Notes: generated by a model not told the origin, from the letters alone. Positions 33,281 to 45,389 are shown, numbered from the stretch's first letter. The stretch is 64,000 nt of DNA from Chelydra serpentina (GCA_037349315.1 JBAIAC010000134.1:806001-870000), one strand, 5' to 3'. Translations and numbers: made by a program.

Positions 33281-33634
33281 GTTTCTCTTTTATTACTTAC
33301 AGCCCTGGAAATGATTCAGCCACCTTGTTTTGTTCCGCATAGAAAAGAGGAGCAAATTCTCTCTGGTTACCCTTCCACAGCGATGACAGGAAGGAATAAA
33401 CACCCAGCAGAGCGCGGCCCCCCAGGGCCCCCCGGGCTTCGCCTGCAGTGGCCAGAGTGGCAGCAGGCCCCTGGGGCTCCCCCCTCCCCAGGGGTACAAT
33501 GGGCCCTTTGGAGCTTTCCACCACCCCACACAGTAGATGGTGCTGAGGGACCCCCAGGCTCCCACGCCCCCAAGATTCAATCTGGGGTATTTATGGTATA
33601 GGTCAGGGGCCATGATTTATGCTATAAGTCAGGA

Positions 33635-33818
33635 GGGAGGAATAGCTCAGTGGTTTGAGCATTGCCCTGCTCAACTCAGCCTTGTAAGTTCAATCCTTGA
33701 AGGGGCCACGGGTCGCTTAGGGATCTGGGGCAAAAATCTATCAGGGGGCAGTACTTGGTCCTGCCAGTGAAAGCAGGGCTGAAAGTCCTTTCAGCTCTAT
33801 GAGAGAGGCATATCTCCA
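33635..33818 (+). mobile_element. tRNA-derived SINE, right arm
   Basis: Mirror of 24,761-24,945: head GGAATAGCTCAGTGGTTTGA, B-box region AAGTTCAATCCTTGAAG, tail CATATCTCCA, followed directly by the orphan satellite monomer. Confidence 0.75.
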
Positions 33819-33868
33819 CGGGGGTAATGCAGCGTCTCTCTCAGAGAGCAACAGTGACACCAGGTGAC
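33819..33868 (+). repeat. Orphan satellite monomer, right arm
   Basis: GGGGTAATGCAGCGTCTCTC then AGAGAGCAACAGTGACACCA, a single monomer of the 57-bp satellite in the opposite orientation to the neighbouring array. Confidence 0.8.
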
Positions 33869-34129
33869 TTACCTCTCCTAGGGGGTGGGGAAAGTGGTGG
33901 CAGCTCTTCATGGGTTCAGCTGGTAGAGCAAAGGTCTGGAGCCAGAGCTCAGGAAGTCAACCTTCTCTTGCCCTTGTGACTCCAGCTTGAGCAAGAGAAG
34001 ACGGAAAGCCCAGGTGGGCACAAGCCCCCACTGTCTTTTCCTGCTGGGGATCCTGACAGGAGGGACTCGTGGTGGCTAAAGGTCCCCCTGCGCTTCGAGA
34101 AAACAGCCCAAACCTGCACACAAAGCACA

Positions 34130-34202
34130 TGCCAAAGCCTGGGATTGAACCTGGAACCTCTAGATCTTCAGTCTAACACTCTCCCAACTGAGCTACTTCT
34201 GC
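34130..34202 (-). tRNA. tRNA-Phe (GAA), second copy, right arm
   Basis: 73 nt on the minus strand with D loop AGTTGGGA, anticodon loop ACTGAAGA (GAA) and B box GGTTCAATCCC. The acceptor GCAGAAG / CTTTGGC has one mismatch. Mirror of 24,341-24,413 but nearer the consensus in the D and anticodon arms. Confidence 0.75.
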
Positions 34203-35115
34203 ACCTTTTTGACCCGCTTCTTCTCTGGCCGGGATGTGTTTGTCAGCCATGGCACACAAAAACGACGTCATTGCGAGCGGCCCATGGAGGGAAGATGAAT
34301 TTTTTTTCCTGCCTTGTTGAGCTTGACTTGCTCCCTCACCTCATTCCTGCCTTAGTTCCTGGGTTACCTGGACAGGGTAAAAACCTGTGGTGCTCACAGC
34401 CCACCACATGCATTGACGTCCCCTCAGGCAGGGACCTTATAGGCCCTGGATCACCTGCCCCCTATAGCCTGGATCTGACACACCCAGGCCCAACTGGGTA
34501 GCCGCTCTTGCAATCCCTCTATGGGAGAATTGGGAGCCATACTCTCCCAGTGGCAATATTCAGAGGTGGGTACAGACTTTGTGACAGAAAGCCTGGGGCT
34601 TGTCTCTGCACCTCCCCTATCCAGAAGAACAGAGGCTGAGGGGGCACAAGGGCAAAAGGTGACAAACAGGCCCGAACAGGAGAGATTTTCTTTGTGTTAC
34701 AATTCATCAAAATCTCATCCCTGAAAAGCTCCGAAGGGGTGTAGCTCAGCCCACCAACCACTCAGCGCGCTGCCGTAGATAATTCTGCCACAGAGACTGC
34801 TGGATCCCTGCTCCTCTCCCTCCCCAATGGGGATTTTCACATGTAGAAAGGAGGGTTTGGGGAGCAAAGATTGAGAGGGTGTCGGGGGGGCTCAAAGGAT
34901 GGGCAGCGCTCTGGGCTCTGCTTGAGAGATCCTGGCAGAGGGGCCGGTGAGGGAGGAAGGATTGTAGATTTGTGGTGTCTGACCTGCACTCTGCAGAGGA
35001 GGTGATAATTGAAGGGGCATTTTTGATTCCTCCCCCCTCAGTGTCCTCTGGGATGGAATTCTAGGTTCCATGGGGCCAAAGAAGTGGGCAAAGCCATCGG
35101 GTTAATGAAAACCAG

Positions 35116-35210
35116 TGCTCCAGGTGAGGCTTGAACTCACGACCTCAGCATGTCTCCATTCAGCACTGACCGTATAAATACTGTACACTAACCCACTGCG
35201 CCACTGGAGC
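35116..35210 (-). tRNA. tRNA-Ile (TAT) with intron, right arm
   Basis: 95 nt on the minus strand, acceptor GCTCCAG/CTGGAGC intact, anticodon TAT, intron of about 22 nt, B box GAGTTCAAGCC, followed by GGTTTTC. Several substitutions relative to the left copy, including GGTTAGTGTAC for GGTTAGCGCAC in the D arm, so it may be the weaker of the pair. Confidence 0.85.
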
Positions 35211-35800
35211 CCTTGCTCAGGAGTATTCTCCCCGTCCCCCAGGCTGACAGAGGCAAGGATTGACTCCAAACAATGCTAAGTGGAGTTGAGAGAGGGGAGA
35301 GCCAAGTGCTGGTACTTGATGGGCTGGGCTCTTCTTAAGGGGCCCAGGCACCATTTGACCCTTTTGGTCTTCGCTGTGTAACAACCGAGCTGATTGAGAC
35401 TCAATTTCGAGTCTTGCTGCAGACCAACAGATCTGAGATCACTGCTCACCAGGTCTCAGCATTAGTCCTGCTTGGGGACAGTGTCTCTGATGTAAGAAAC
35501 TGCCAGTGGGTGAAGCCGGGACAACAGGGTGGGGCGGAAAGTGACGGCAGGACTCTTGCTGCCGGGGTCTAGCTGCCCAAATTCCTCCCCGTGCCGCTGG
35601 GCCCCAGTCGCCTTCAGCCACCAGGTAACCCAGGAACTAAGGCAGGAATGAGGTGAGGGAGCAAGTCAAGCTGAGCAAGGCAGGAAAAAAAATACATCTT
35701 CCCTCCACGGGCTGCTCGCAATGATGTCCTTTTTGTGTGCCATGGCTGACAAAAACAGCCCGGACAGAGAAGCAGCAGGCCAGAAAAGTGTCCTGTAGGG
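35211..35800. other. Arm sequence between tRNA-Ile and tRNA-Phe
   Basis: Mirrored at about 22,839-23,336, except for about 110 bp just before the tRNA-Phe that the left arm has lost. No gene. Confidence 0.5.
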
Positions 35801-35873
35801 GCCAAAGTAGCTCAGTTGGGAGAGCGTTAGACTGAAGATCTAAAGGTCCCTGGTTCAATCCCAGGCTTTGGCA
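35801..35873 (+). tRNA. tRNA-Phe (GAA), right arm, intact
   Basis: 73 nt with every stem paired: acceptor GCCAAAG/CTTTGGC, D arm GCTCAGTTGGGAGAGC, anticodon loop ACTGAAGA (GAA), T arm CCTGGTTCAATCCCAGG. The best preserved of the four tRNA-Phe copies; the downstream T run is only TTT. The left mirror is broken at its 5' end. Confidence 0.9.
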
Positions 35874-36749
35874 TACTCTTTGGTCCCTTTGTCGCGGCTC
35901 CCACCGGCGCCACAGAAAGTTGGCGCCTGTGCGCTAACCCCACAGTGTCGACAGGATGATGTTCACACGGCTCTCGGGCCAGCCCTTCCCTCCTGCAGGC
36001 TGGACGTGTGGGGTGGGGATGGGGAAAGCGGAAATGTTTAACCAGCAACCCGAACCCATTGCTTACCTGGGGCTGCAGCAGAACCACGGTGACATGAGAA
36101 GTATCCATGGGAATAGCAGAGCCCTCCTTTTAAAACTGATGGGGCCATGCCCCCCCATTGCTGTGCCCCCCTAGAATTGCCCCGCCTGCTGGCTAGTCAG
36201 GGCAATGTGCTTCCCATAGAAGAGCAGGAACAGGGCTAAAGCCAGTCAACATTTTTTGTTTCTCTGATGAAAACTGGCCCAGTCCCCGCCTCAAACCAAA
36301 CTTGTCACAGATAATTGTCAACAACTTTTGGGCTAACGCATTGATTTTTTAAAAAAATATTGAAATTGGATTCAGGATTGTTGGCAAGCGTTTTTGGCAA
36401 ACAAAGTTGTTAAATGACCATTTAAATGGCAACACAGTCCTGCTTCCGTGCTGGGCTCACCCCCCGGCTTGCGGGTCCAACAGCTGCAGGAGAGGAGGAG
36501 ATCGGTGAAATCTGCAGGACTCCCAGATCCATCTCTTGGGGTGCAGAGCGGCAACAGCAGCAGCAAACCCTCAGGTCCAATCACAGGCCACTGGACACCA
36601 CCGCCAGCCCCACGGACCATGGGGAAGTTAGCCCAGCATCTGATCTCAGGGATGGGCACCCACGGACCCACAGCCGCTCATCCTGCCCTGTGTAGCTCCC
36701 CCCGGATGAGGTGGATCGCTGCCAGCCCGGGGGAGAGACGCTCCCCAGC
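35874..36749. other. Arm sequence, no gene seen
   Basis: Mirror of about 21,427-22,270. The left-only GC element and tRNA-Tyr-like block are absent here. Confidence 0.4.
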
Positions 36750-36958
36750 GAGGGTGACCAGATGTCCTGATTTTAAAGGGCCAGTCCCGACATTTGCGGC
36801 TTTGTCTTATATAGGCACCAATTACCCCCCACCTAGGGTGACCAGACAGCAAGGGTGAAAAATCGGGACGGGGGGTGGGTGGTAATAGGAGCCCATATAA
36901 GAAAACGACCCTAAAATTGGGACTGTCCCTATAAAACTGGGACATCTGGTCACCCTAC
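36750..36958. mobile_element. Two abutting foldback MITEs, right arm
   Basis: Mirror of 21,215-21,426: a partial copy then a complete copy (36,833-36,958) with ends CTAGGGTGACCAG and CATCTGGTCACCCTA. Confidence 0.75.
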
Positions 36959-37587
36959 CCCAACCGCCTGTCCTGGTTTTTCACACATGCTCTGTGGTCA
37001 CCCTGTCCCCAGCCCAGCCAGCTGGGGGTGACCATTCCATCCCTGGCTGGCTGCCGAGGAAGTGAGTTACTTTCACGTTCATTCCTCAGCATGCAGACAG
37101 CCCCCCCTTCCCCTAGCACCTCACCCAACCCAGCCCTGCCGGAGGGGAGGGGGGAGAGAGGGGTGCTCTGTGGGAGGGTGAGGGGAGGGGGGGTGCTCAG
37201 TGGTGGGGGGAGAAGAATGGACATTATGGGGAGCAACAAAGGATACTGCCAGTACAGGTGAGTTCCTTCCCCCACCCTTAGCCCCCTTCCCTTCCCAGAG
37301 ACCCCAGCAGCCAATCCCCTCCCTCAGACTGTGCTTCAGGCATTCGGCTCTCTCTAGGACCGTCCCTCCCGGCAGAGTGTCTGGTGCCCCCAGACCCCAT
37401 GGTGCCCTAGGTGGCTGCCTGTTCTGCCTATGGCTAAGGACGGCCCTGTAGGTGCCCTGAAGGCACCACTTCTGAAGATGTTTGAATTCCTTCCAACTTC
37501 TCTCATACAAATGCTAAGCAGTTGGTGGTGTCATCTTACAGGCGAGGTTGAAATGAGGCTATTTCTTCAGGTGGAAGACAATGCTTG
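36959..37587. other. Arm sequence, no gene seen
   Basis: Mirror of 20,587-21,214, including the DNA-transposon-like phrase at about 37,270-37,450. No gene. Confidence 0.4.
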
Positions 37588-37695
37588 TGTGAGGAGTGGG
37601 ATGTGACTGCACACCTCCATATGGAGCCCAGAACAACGTATGATGAAAATTCAGAGCCTTGAGTCTGATGCGTTAGATCATTCGGCCAGACTAAC
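37588..37695 (-). pseudogene. tRNA-Leu (CAA)-like pseudogene, right arm
   Basis: Mirror of 20,479-20,586, nearly identical: GGCCGAATGATCTAACGC, CAGACTCAAGG (anticodon CAA), intron-like insertion and unpaired acceptor ends. The shared decay predates the duplication. Confidence 0.7.
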
Positions 37696-38895
37696 ACTGT
37701 TCGTCAAGCGATTTACCAATCTTAGTTTTCTTTAACTTGTTATGAACTCTTCAGGGAGGCGGAGATGGCACATCTCTTTCAACTTCGAGAGACCTTCGAA
37801 AGCACAGCTGATTGTTATATGTAGTGTCCCTGATCACTTTTTAAGTGACTAAAAGATGGTTGCTACCATCCTGAGAAAGTAATGTTGAACCTCAGACTCC
37901 TGCAGGGTGGGCCGGACGGACAAGCAACCAGCACCCACAACTTCTACCACCTTTTGTTTTTCAAAATAGCTCAGCCCCCAGTGTATTCAGCCTTTCTGAA
38001 AACCTGGCCAAAAATTTTGGTGCCTAAATTGGAGCTGAGTTCTTCTGAAAATCTGGCTCTAGGGGTGGGTGTGAGACCTTCTGACAATTCTGGTCCCTTT
38101 GTCTGGACGCGCTAAGAACCTTCAGAACTTTTATCCTGTGCTAGAACCTGAGGAGAAACCTTCCCTCTGTAGAACACAGCAGAGACTTTCTCATTGACTT
38201 ACAATCACAGTGTTTCATCTTGCTCCCAGGTTTAAGTACCAACAAAATGCATTTATTGTATTTTTATATGCAATGTGACACAAACACCCCTAGTTGGGCA
38301 GAGGGATAGAAGTAGGGCTGCCACTATACTATATTGCCTTTCATCAGAAGCTACCTGAGCAAGGTAATAGCCAGGGGCCAACAGGGGACGGGTCCATCGT
38401 CCATGCTTAGAACACTGCAGCAGTTAGACCGCAGGAATGGAAGAGGCTAATGGCCCGTTTCTCTGGGATGGTTCCTTCCAAAGACTGGTATATAGAGTGG
38501 GATGAACGTTTTTTGGAGGAATATTTGATTTGCTGAGATATTTTGGTTGACCCAAAATGATTTTTTGGTTTAGTTTCAGCAAGAAAATTGGAAAAAATAT
38601 TCATCTTGGGTCTTGAATGTCTATTATTGTTATTATAATGTTGGTTAGGCTAGCTAGCAAGGGGAAAAAATAATTTGCACATCTATTTATGTAAAAGGGC
38701 ACACGGCCTGGACTTCGAGGCGCACAGTGGAAACATGCCGACATTCTGTTACTAGTCAGTGGGAAGCTTTGATTTTTATATGGTCTCCAAAGCCCTTCCC
38801 CACACCATGTCGAAGATGGGGAATCGGAAAAAAACAGGGATTTGTTTAACCTGCAAGTGAAGACTAACTGAAGGATTTTTAAAATAAAGTCACTT
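37696..38895. other. Arm sequence, no gene seen
   Basis: Mirror of 19,277-20,478. Nothing recognised. Confidence 0.4.
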
Positions 38896-38961
38896 TTCCC
38901 TGACTGGGAATCGAACCCAGGCTGTGGCAGTGCCAAATCCTAACCACTAGACCACCAGGGA
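38896..38961 (-). pseudogene. tRNA-Glu-like gene lacking the anticodon loop, right arm
   Basis: Mirror of 19,211-19,276. The acceptor, A box and B box (GGTTCGATTCC) are intact, but the centre reads GGCAC-T-GCCA, so the two anticodon-stem strands meet with almost no loop. 66 nt. Confidence 0.75.
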
Positions 38962-39716
38962 CATGGCAAAGTTGCTGGTTTTTCTCACTTATATGACACT
39001 TTCTCAGGTTACTTTCTATCCAGTTTCTGAAGTTGTTCTTTTGTCCAGTCCCTGAGGGGCTGAGTGCAGGAACAACCTGAGCCCAACCCAAGGGACTGAA
39101 ACAAGCTCAACTGATGCTTTCTCCAGCAGGGTCACAGAGCAACTCAAAGAAAACCCGCGAGGAACAATCCTCCTCTGAATTCATTTAGCCTATCGCAACC
39201 CTCTCAGCAGCCGACTGGGAGGACACTGAGCTGATAGGAGCTCTGGCCTAGAGACCAAGGGAGGGCGTTGCTCCCCCTCGGTGTGAGCTGGTCACATTCT
39301 GACTCCGTGGAACGGGGCTCGGAGCTTTGCCATCTGGTGAGTTCTGTGTCCTCAACAAGCCACCACAGAGCTGAACTCCCCCGACCCTTCTGCTGGGAGC
39401 ACGGTGATTGCACAACAGCTGCAAGCCCCTTTCCCCTCTCCTCGGCCTCCCGGGACCTTCCCCACACATGGTTTCATCAGACCCTGGAGGGATCTAACGA
39501 CCTGCAGGACTCGCTCACCCAGCTCTTAAGGCAAACAGTGATTCCCGTCTCTGACATGCCTGAGGCCGGGCTTCTTCTGAGCTTTTCCCCAGGGGGACCT
39601 GATTACTTGTGAAAATGTGTGTGTGGCATGCGGGGAACCGGCTTGTCTGCCCCTCTCTGGGAGCTGAGAAGCTTTTTCAGACTCTCCCCCACTAGATGAG
39701 TCCAGCAGCACCTGCC
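38962..39716. other. Arm sequence, no gene seen
   Basis: Mirror of 18,427-19,210. Nothing recognised. Confidence 0.4.
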
Positions 39717-42700
39717 CATAGAATCATAGAATCTCAGGGTTGGAAGGGACCTCAGGAGGTATCTAGTCCAACCCCCTGCTCAAAGCAGGACCAACCCCAA
39801 CTAGATCATCCCAGCCAGGGCTTTGTCAAGCCTGACCTTAAAAACCTCGAAGGAAGGAGATTCCACCACCTCCCTAGGTAACCCATTCCAGTGCTTCACC
39901 ACCCTACTAGTGAAAAAGTTTTTCCTAATATCCAACCTAAACCTCCCCCTCTGCAACTTGAGACCATTACTCCTTGTTCTGTCATCTTCTACCACTGAGA
40001 ACAGTCTAGATCCAGCCTCTTTGGAACCCCCTTTCAGGTAATTGAAAGCAGCTATCAAATCCCCCCTCACTCTTCTCTTCTGCAGGCTAAACAATCCCAG
40101 TTCCCTCAGCCTCTCCTCATAAGTCATGTGCTCCAGCCCCCTAATCATTTTTGTTGCCCTCCATTGGACTCTTTCCAATTTATCCACATCCTTCTTGTAG
40201 TGTGGGGCCCCAAACTGGACACAGTACTCCAAATGAGGCCTCACCAGTGCCGAATAGAGGGGAATAATCACGTCCCTCGATCTGCTGAAAATGCCCCTAC
40301 TTATACAGCCCAAAATGCCGTTAGCCTTTTTGGCAACAAGGCCACACTGTTGACTCATATTCAGCTTTTCGTCCACTGTAACCCCTAGGTCCTTTTCTGC
40401 AGAACTGCTGCCCAGCCATTCGGTCCCTAGTCTGTAGCAGTGCATGGGATTCTTCCGTCCTAAGTGCAGGATTCTGCACTTGTCCTTGTTGAACCTCATC
40501 AGATTTCTTTTGGCCCAATCCTCTAATTTGTCTAGGTCCCTCTGTATCCTGTCCCTACCCTCCAGCGTATCAACCACTCCTCCCAGTTTAGTGTCATCTG
40601 CAAACTTGCTGAGGGTGCAGTCCACACCATCCTCCAGGTCGTTGATGAAGATATTGAACAAAACCGGCCCCAGCACCGACCCTTGGGGCAATCCACTTGA
40701 TACCGGCTGCCAACTAGACATGAAGCCATTGATCACTACCCGTTGAGTACGACCATCCAGCCAGTTTTCTATCCACCTTACCGTCCATTCATCCAGCCCA
40801 TACTTTTTTAACTTGCTGGCAAGAACACTGTGGGAAACTGTATCAAAAGCTTTGCTAAAGTCAAGAAATAGCACATCCACTGCTTTCCCCTCATCCACAG
40901 AGCCAGTTATCTCATCATAGAAGGCAATTAGGTTAGTCAGGCATGACTTGCCCTTGGTGAATCCATGCTGACAGTTCCTGATCACTTTCCCCTCCTTTAA
41001 GTGGTTCAGAATTGATTCCTTGAGGACCTGTTCCATGATTTTTCCAGGGACTGAGGTGAGACTGACTGGCCTGTAGTTCCCCAGATCTTCCTTCTTCCCT
41101 TTTTTAAAGATGGGCACTACATTAGCTTTTTTCCAGTCATTCGGGACCTCCCCCGATTGCCATGATTTGTGAATGATAATGGCCAATGGCTCTGCAATCA
41201 CATCGGCCAACTCCTTTAGCACCCTCGGATGCAGTGCATCCGGCCCCATGGACTTGTGCTCGTCCAGCTTTTCTAAATAGTCCCGAACTACTTCTTTCTC
41301 CACAGAGGGCTGGTCACCTCCTCCCCATACCGTACTGCGGAGTGCAGACGCCTGGGAGCTGACCTTGTCTGTGAAGACAGAGGCAAAAGAAGCATTGAGT
41401 ACACTAGCTTTCTCCACATCCTCTGTCACTAGGTTCCCTCCCTCATTCAGCAAGGGGCCCACACTTTCCTTGACTTTCTTCTTGTTGCTCACATACCTGA
41501 AGAAACCCTTCTTGTTACTCCTAACATCTCTGGCTCGCTGCAACTCCAAGTGTGATTTGGCCTTCCTAATTTCACTCCTGCATGCCTGAGCAATATTTTT
41601 ATACTCCTCCCTGGTCATTTGGCCAAGCTTCCACTTCTTGTAAGCTGCTTTTTTGTGTTTAAGATGAGCAAGGATTTCACTGTTAAGCCAAGCTGGTCGC
41701 CTGCCATATTTACTTTTCTTTCTACACATCGGGATGGTTTGTTCCTGCAACCTCAATAAGGATTCTTTAAAATACAGCCAGCTTTCCTCGACTCCTTTCC
41801 CCCTCATGTTATTCTCCCAGGGGACCTTGCCCATCAGTTCCCTGAGGGAGTCAAAGTCTGCTTTCCTGAAGTCCAGGCTCTGTATTCTACTGCTCTCCTT
41901 TCTTCCTTGTGTCAGGATCCTGAACTCGACCATCTCATGGTCACTGCCTCCCAGGTTCCCATCCACTATTGCTTCCTCTACTATTTCTTCCCTGTTTGTG
42001 AGCAGCAGGTCAAGAAGAGCTTTTCCCCTAGTTGGTTCCTCCAGCACTTGCACTAGGAAATTGTCCCCTACACTTTCCAAAAACTTCCTGGATTGTCTGT
42101 GGACTGCTGTATTGCTCTCCGAGCAGATATTGGGGTGATTAAAGTCACCCATGAAAACCAGGGCCTGTGATCTAGTGACTTCTGTTAGTTCCTGGAAGAA
42201 AGCCTCGTCCACCTCATCCCCCTGGTCTGGTGGTCTGTAGCAGACTCCCACCACGACATTACCCTTGTTGCTCGCACTTCTCAATTTAATCCAGAGACTC
42301 TCAGGTTTTTCTGCAGTTTCATACTGGAGCTCTGAGCAGTCATACTGCTCTCTTACATACAACGCAACTCCCCCACATTTTCTGCCCTGCCTATCCTTCC
42401 TGAACAGTTTATATCCATCCATGACAGTACTCCAATCGTGTGAGTTATCCCACCAAGTCTCTGTTATTCCAATTACATCATAATTCCTTGACTGTGCCAG
42501 GACTTCCAGTTCTCCCTGCTTGTTCCCCAGGCTTCTTGCATTTGTGTATAGGCATTTAAGGTAACTCGCCGATTGTCCAGCTGTCCCAGTATGGGGCAGG
42601 AGCCCTCCCCTCTTGCACTCACCTACTTGTGCTTCCTCCCGGTATCCCACTTCCCCACTTACCTCGGGGCTTTGGTCTCCTTCCCCCGGTGAACCTAGTT

Positions 42701-43084
42701 TAAAGCCCTCCTCACTAGGTTGTCCAGCCTGCTTCCAAAGATGCTCTTCCCTCTCTTCGTCAGGTGGAGCCCATCTCTGCCTAGCACTCCTTCTTGGAAC
42801 ACCATCCCATGGTCAAAGAATCCAAACCCTTTTCTCTGACACCATCTGCGTAGCCATTCGTTGACTTCCACGATTCTACGGTCTCTACCCCGGCCTTTTC
42901 CTGCCACAGGGAGAATGGACGAGAACACCACTTGCGCCTCAAACGCCTTTATCCTTCTTCCCAGAGCCACATAGTCTGCCCATGGTGGGAGACTCCTAAA
43001 TTCCACCCTCCCTCCCTGGTTTCTCTGACCAGCTGATGGTGACAGCGTTCTCAGCCAACCCCAGCTCTCTGGTCTAGAAAGCAG
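39717..43084 (-). mobile_element. CR1 LINE, 5'-truncated, right arm
   Basis: Mirror of 15,050-18,426, with tail CATAGAATCATAGAATC, complete ORF2 and the ORF1 C-terminus. The same insertion duplicated with the arm. Tail length differs (two octamers here, three on the left). Confidence 0.9.
39801..42650 (-). CDS. CR1 ORF2: endonuclease plus reverse transcriptase, right arm
   Basis: 949 codons without a stop, same length as the left copy. Endonuclease motifs TETWWD (63-68), GDFNHP (168-173) and SDHEMV (236-241) and RT motif FADD (683-686) are all present. About 40 residues differ from the left copy, for example [11 protein letters not shown] against [11 protein letters not shown], and SGLPQGS against SGVPQGS near the RT core. 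Comparison with the third copy at 43,694-45,280 shows each arm has its own private changes, so the two have been diverging independently. Whether it makes active protein is unknown. Confidence 0.88.
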   Translation of the reverse strand: MGYREEAQVGECKRGGLLPHTGTAGQSASYLKCLYTNARSLGNKQGELEVLAQSRNYDVIGITETWWDNSHDWSTVMDGYKLFRKDRQGRKCGGVALYVREQYDCSELQYETAEKPESLWIKLRSASNKGNVVVGVCYRPPDQGDEVDEAFFQELTEVTRSQALVFMGDFNHPNICSESNTAVHRQSRKFLESVGDNFLVQVLEEPTRGKALLDLLLTNREEIVEEAIVDGNLGGSDHEMVEFRILTQGRKESSRIQSLDFRKADFDSLRELMGKVPWENNMRGKGVEESWLYFKESLLRLQEQTIPMCRKKSKYGRRPAWLNSEILAHLKHKKAAYKKWKLGQMTREEYKNIAQACRSEIRKAKSHLELQRARDVRSNKKGFFRYVSNKKKVKESVGPLLNEGGNLVTEDVEKASVLNASFASVFTDKVSSQASALRSTVWGGGDQPSVEKEVVRDYLEKLDEHKSMGPDALHPRVLKELADVIAEPLAIIIHKSWQSGEVPNDWKKANVVPIFKKGKKEDLGNYRPVSLTSVPGKIMEQVLKESILNHLKEGKVIRNCQHGFTKGKSCLTNLIAFYDEITGSVDEGKAVDVLFLDFSKAFDTVSHSVLASKLKKYGLDEWTVRWIENWLDGRTQRVVINGFMSSWQPVSSGLPQGSVLGPVLFNIFINDLEDGVDCTLSKFADDTKLGGVVDTLEGRDRIQRDLDKLEDWAKRNLMRFNKDKCRILHLGRKNPMHCYRLGTEWLGSSSAEKDLGVTVDEKLNMSQQCGLVAKKANGILGCISRGIFSRSRDVIIPLYSALVRPHLEYCVQFGAPHYKKDVDKLERVQWRATKMIRGLEHMTYEERLRELGLFSLQKRRVRGDLIAAFNYLKGGSKEAGSRLFSVVEDDRTRSNGLKLQRGRFRLDIRKNFFTSRVVKHWNGLPREVVESPSFEVFKVRLDKALAGMI

Positions 43085-43087
43085 CAT
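42695..43087 (-). CDS. CR1 ORF1, C-terminal fragment, right arm
   Basis: 130 codons, mirror of 15,044-15,439, with [33 protein letters not shown] and [16 protein letters not shown]. One codon shorter (QEGVLG against QEEGVLG). N-terminal part absent. Confidence 0.7.
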   Translation of the reverse strand: MLLSRPESWGWLRTLSPSAGQRNQGGRVEFRSLPPWADYVALGRRIKAFEAQVVFSSILPVAGKGRGRDRRIVEVNEWLRRWCQRKGFGFFDHGMVFQEGVLGRDGLHLTKRGKSIFGSRLDNLVRRALN

Positions 43088-43720
43088 CTAACCGGCCTTG
43101 GAACAGCTCCGGTTTGCTCGCTGGACATGTAACAAAGCAGGAAAGAAGGTAAATGTCAGAAATGGAACCTCAGCTTGGAAATAAACACCCTCAGGGTTCC
43201 TTCTACACTAAGGGTATGTCTACGTTATGAAATTATGTCGAATGTATAGAAGTCGATCTTTAGAAAGCAATTTTATACAGTCAGTTGTGTGTGTCCCCAC
43301 TAAGCAGGAGGATTTAGAGTTAATGGGGTCCTGTGCGTGGCTTCATTTTTGGGTCCCCCCTTGGAACCCATCCAAGAAAAATAACATTCTCTCCTATCTC
43401 CCCCCACTGTTCTTTTTTCTTCTTCACCCTCCTCCTACATTATCAGTAATGGGAAGTGAAGGAATATAAAGTGAGGTACCTTGATTGGGGCAGAGGGTTG
43501 GGGTGTAGGATGGGTGATGGGGGTCAGGCTCTGGGAAGGAGTTTGGGTGGTGGGTGCGGGCTCTGGGCTGGGGCAGAGGATTGGGGAGGGGGGCTGAGGG
43601 CTCTGGGAGGAAGTTTGGGTGTGGTACGCGGGCTGTGGGCTGGGGCAGGGGGTTGGGGGGGCTGAGGGGTGAGGGCTCTGGGAGGAAGTTTGGGTGTGGT
43701 ACGCGGGCTGTGGGCTGGGC
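43088..43720. other. G-rich repeat stretch, target of later CR1 insertion
   Basis: Mirror of about 14,455-15,040. At 43,490-43,715 the unit GGGCTCTGGGAGGAAGTTTG recurs at about 65-75-bp spacing with one more copy than on the left. A DNA element end (AAGGGTATGTCTACG) lies at 43,211. Confidence 0.5.
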
Positions 43721-45280
43721 AGCTCCCAGACGGCTGCACTCCGCAGCACGGTATGGGGAGGAGGTGACCAGCCCCCTGTGGAGAAAGAAGTAGTTCGGGA
43801 CTATTTAGAAAAGCTGGACGAACACAAGTCCATGGGGCCGGATGCACTGCATCCGAGGGTGCTAAAGGAGTTGGCCGATGTGATTGCAGAGCCATTGGCC
43901 ATTATCTTTGACAAATCATGGCAATCGGGGGAGGTCCCGGATGACTGGAAAAAAGCTAATGTAGTGCCCATCTTTAAAAAAGGGAAGAAGGAAGATCCGG
44001 GGAACTACAGGCCAGTCAGTCTCACCTCAATCCCTGGAAAAATCATGGAACAGGTCCTCAAGGAATCAATTTTGAACCACTTAAAGGAGGGGAAAGTGAT
44101 CAGGAACAGTCAGCATGGATTCACCAAGGGCAAGTCATGCCTGACTAACCTAATTGCCTTCTATGATGAGATAACTGGCTCTGTGGATGAGGGGAAAGCA
44201 GTGGATGTGCTATTTCTTGACTTTAGCAAAGCTTTTGATACAGTCTCGCACAGCGTTCTTGCCAGCAAGTTAAAGAAGTATGGGCTGGATGAATGGACGG
44301 TAAGGTGGATAGAAAACTGGCTGGATGGTCGTGCTCAACGGGTAGTGATCAATGGCTCCATGTCTAGTTGGCAGCCGGTATCAAGTGGAGTGCTCCAAGG
44401 GTCGGTGCTGGGGCCGGTTTTGTTCAATATCTTCATCAACGACCTGGAGGATGGTGTGGACTGCACCCTTAGCAAGTTTGCAGATGACACTAAACTGGGA
44501 GGAGTGGTTGATACCCTGGAGGGTAGGGATAGGATACAGAGGGACCTAGACAAATTAGAGGATTGGGCCAAAAGAAATCTGATGAGGTTCAACAAGGACA
44601 AGTGCAGAGTCCTGCACTTAGGACGGAAGAATCCCATGCACTGCTACAGACTAGGGACCGAATGGCTGGGCAGCAGTTCTGCAGAAAAGGACCTAGGGGT
44701 TACAGTGGACGAAAAGCTGAATATGAGTCAACAGTGTGCCCTTGTTGCCAAGAAGGCTAACGGCATTTTGGGCTGTATAAGTAGGGGCATTTCCAGCAGA
44801 TCGAGGGACGTGATTATTCCCCTCTATTCGGCACTGGTGAGGCCTCATTTGGAGTACTGTGTCCAGTTTGGGGCCCCACACTACAAAAAGGATGTGGATA
44901 AATTGGAAAGAGTCCAACGGAGGGCAACAAAAATGATTAGGGGGCTGGAGCACATGACTTATGAGGAGAGGCTGAGGGAACTGAGATTGTTTAGCCTGCA
45001 GAAGAGAAGAGTGAGGGGGGATTTGATAACTGCTTTCAACTACCTAAAAGGGAGTTCCAAAGAGGATGGATCTAGACTGTTCTCAGTGGTAGAAGATGAC
45101 AGAACAAGGAGTAATGGTCTCAAGTTGCAGAGGGGGAGGTTTAGGTTGGATATTAGGAAAAACTTTTTCACTAGTAGGGTGGTGAAGCACTGGAATGGGT
45201 TACCTAGGGAGGTGGTGGAATCTCCTTCCTTCGAGGTTTTTAAGGTCAGGCTTGACAAAGCCCTGGCTGGGATGATCTAG
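43694..45280 (+). CDS. CR1 ORF2 reverse-transcriptase fragment, right-arm-only copy
   Basis: 528 codons. The first dozen or so residues come from flanking repeat DNA and the rest is the C-terminal half of ORF2, with NYRPVSLTS, an intact FADD (262-265) and the C-terminal [13 protein letters not shown]. There is no endonuclease domain. It lies in the opposite orientation to the neighbouring full CR1. Useful as an outgroup to polarise changes between the two arm copies. Confidence 0.8.
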   Translation: MWYAGCGLGSSQTAALRSTVWGGGDQPPVEKEVVRDYLEKLDEHKSMGPDALHPRVLKELADVIAEPLAIIFDKSWQSGEVPDDWKKANVVPIFKKGKKEDPGNYRPVSLTSIPGKIMEQVLKESILNHLKEGKVIRNSQHGFTKGKSCLTNLIAFYDEITGSVDEGKAVDVLFLDFSKAFDTVSHSVLASKLKKYGLDEWTVRWIENWLDGRAQRVVINGSMSSWQPVSSGVLQGSVLGPVLFNIFINDLEDGVDCTLSKFADDTKLGGVVDTLEGRDRIQRDLDKLEDWAKRNLMRFNKDKCRVLHLGRKNPMHCYRLGTEWLGSSSAEKDLGVTVDEKLNMSQQCALVAKKANGILGCISRGISSRSRDVIIPLYSALVRPHLEYCVQFGAPHYKKDVDKLERVQRRATKMIRGLEHMTYEERLRELRLFSLQKRRVRGDLITAFNYLKGSSKEDGSRLFSVVEDDRTRSNGLKLQRGRFRLDIRKNFFTSRVVKHWNGLPREVVESPSFEVFKVRLDKALAGMI

Positions 45281-45373
45281 TTGGGGTTGGTCCTGCTTTG
45301 AGCAGGGGGTTGGACTAGATGACCTCCTGAGGTCCCTTCCAACCCTGAGATTATATGATTCTATGATTCTATG
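43721..45373 (+). mobile_element. CR1 LINE, strongly 5'-truncated, right arm only
   Basis: Begins AGCTCCCAGACGGCTGCA, matching position 16,779 of the left CR1, and ends with the ATTCTATG tail at 45,373. The left arm has an uninterrupted site here (plus-strand mirror near 14,470-14,520). GGGCAG occurs at both ends (about 43,717 and 45,374), a possible short target duplication. The insertion must postdate the palindrome, or have been lost precisely from the left, which is far less likely. Confidence 0.85.
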
Positions 45374-45389
45374 GGGCAGGGGATTGGGG

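Larger units (their letters stand above)
33890..35880. repeat. Nested inverted repeat around tRNA-Ile, right arm
   Basis: The limb at about 33,890-34,375 and a shorter limb at about 35,625-35,880 are reverse complements. The outer part of the second limb (tRNA-Tyr-like start and linked block) is missing compared with 22,500-22,760 in the left arm. Confidence 0.7.
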
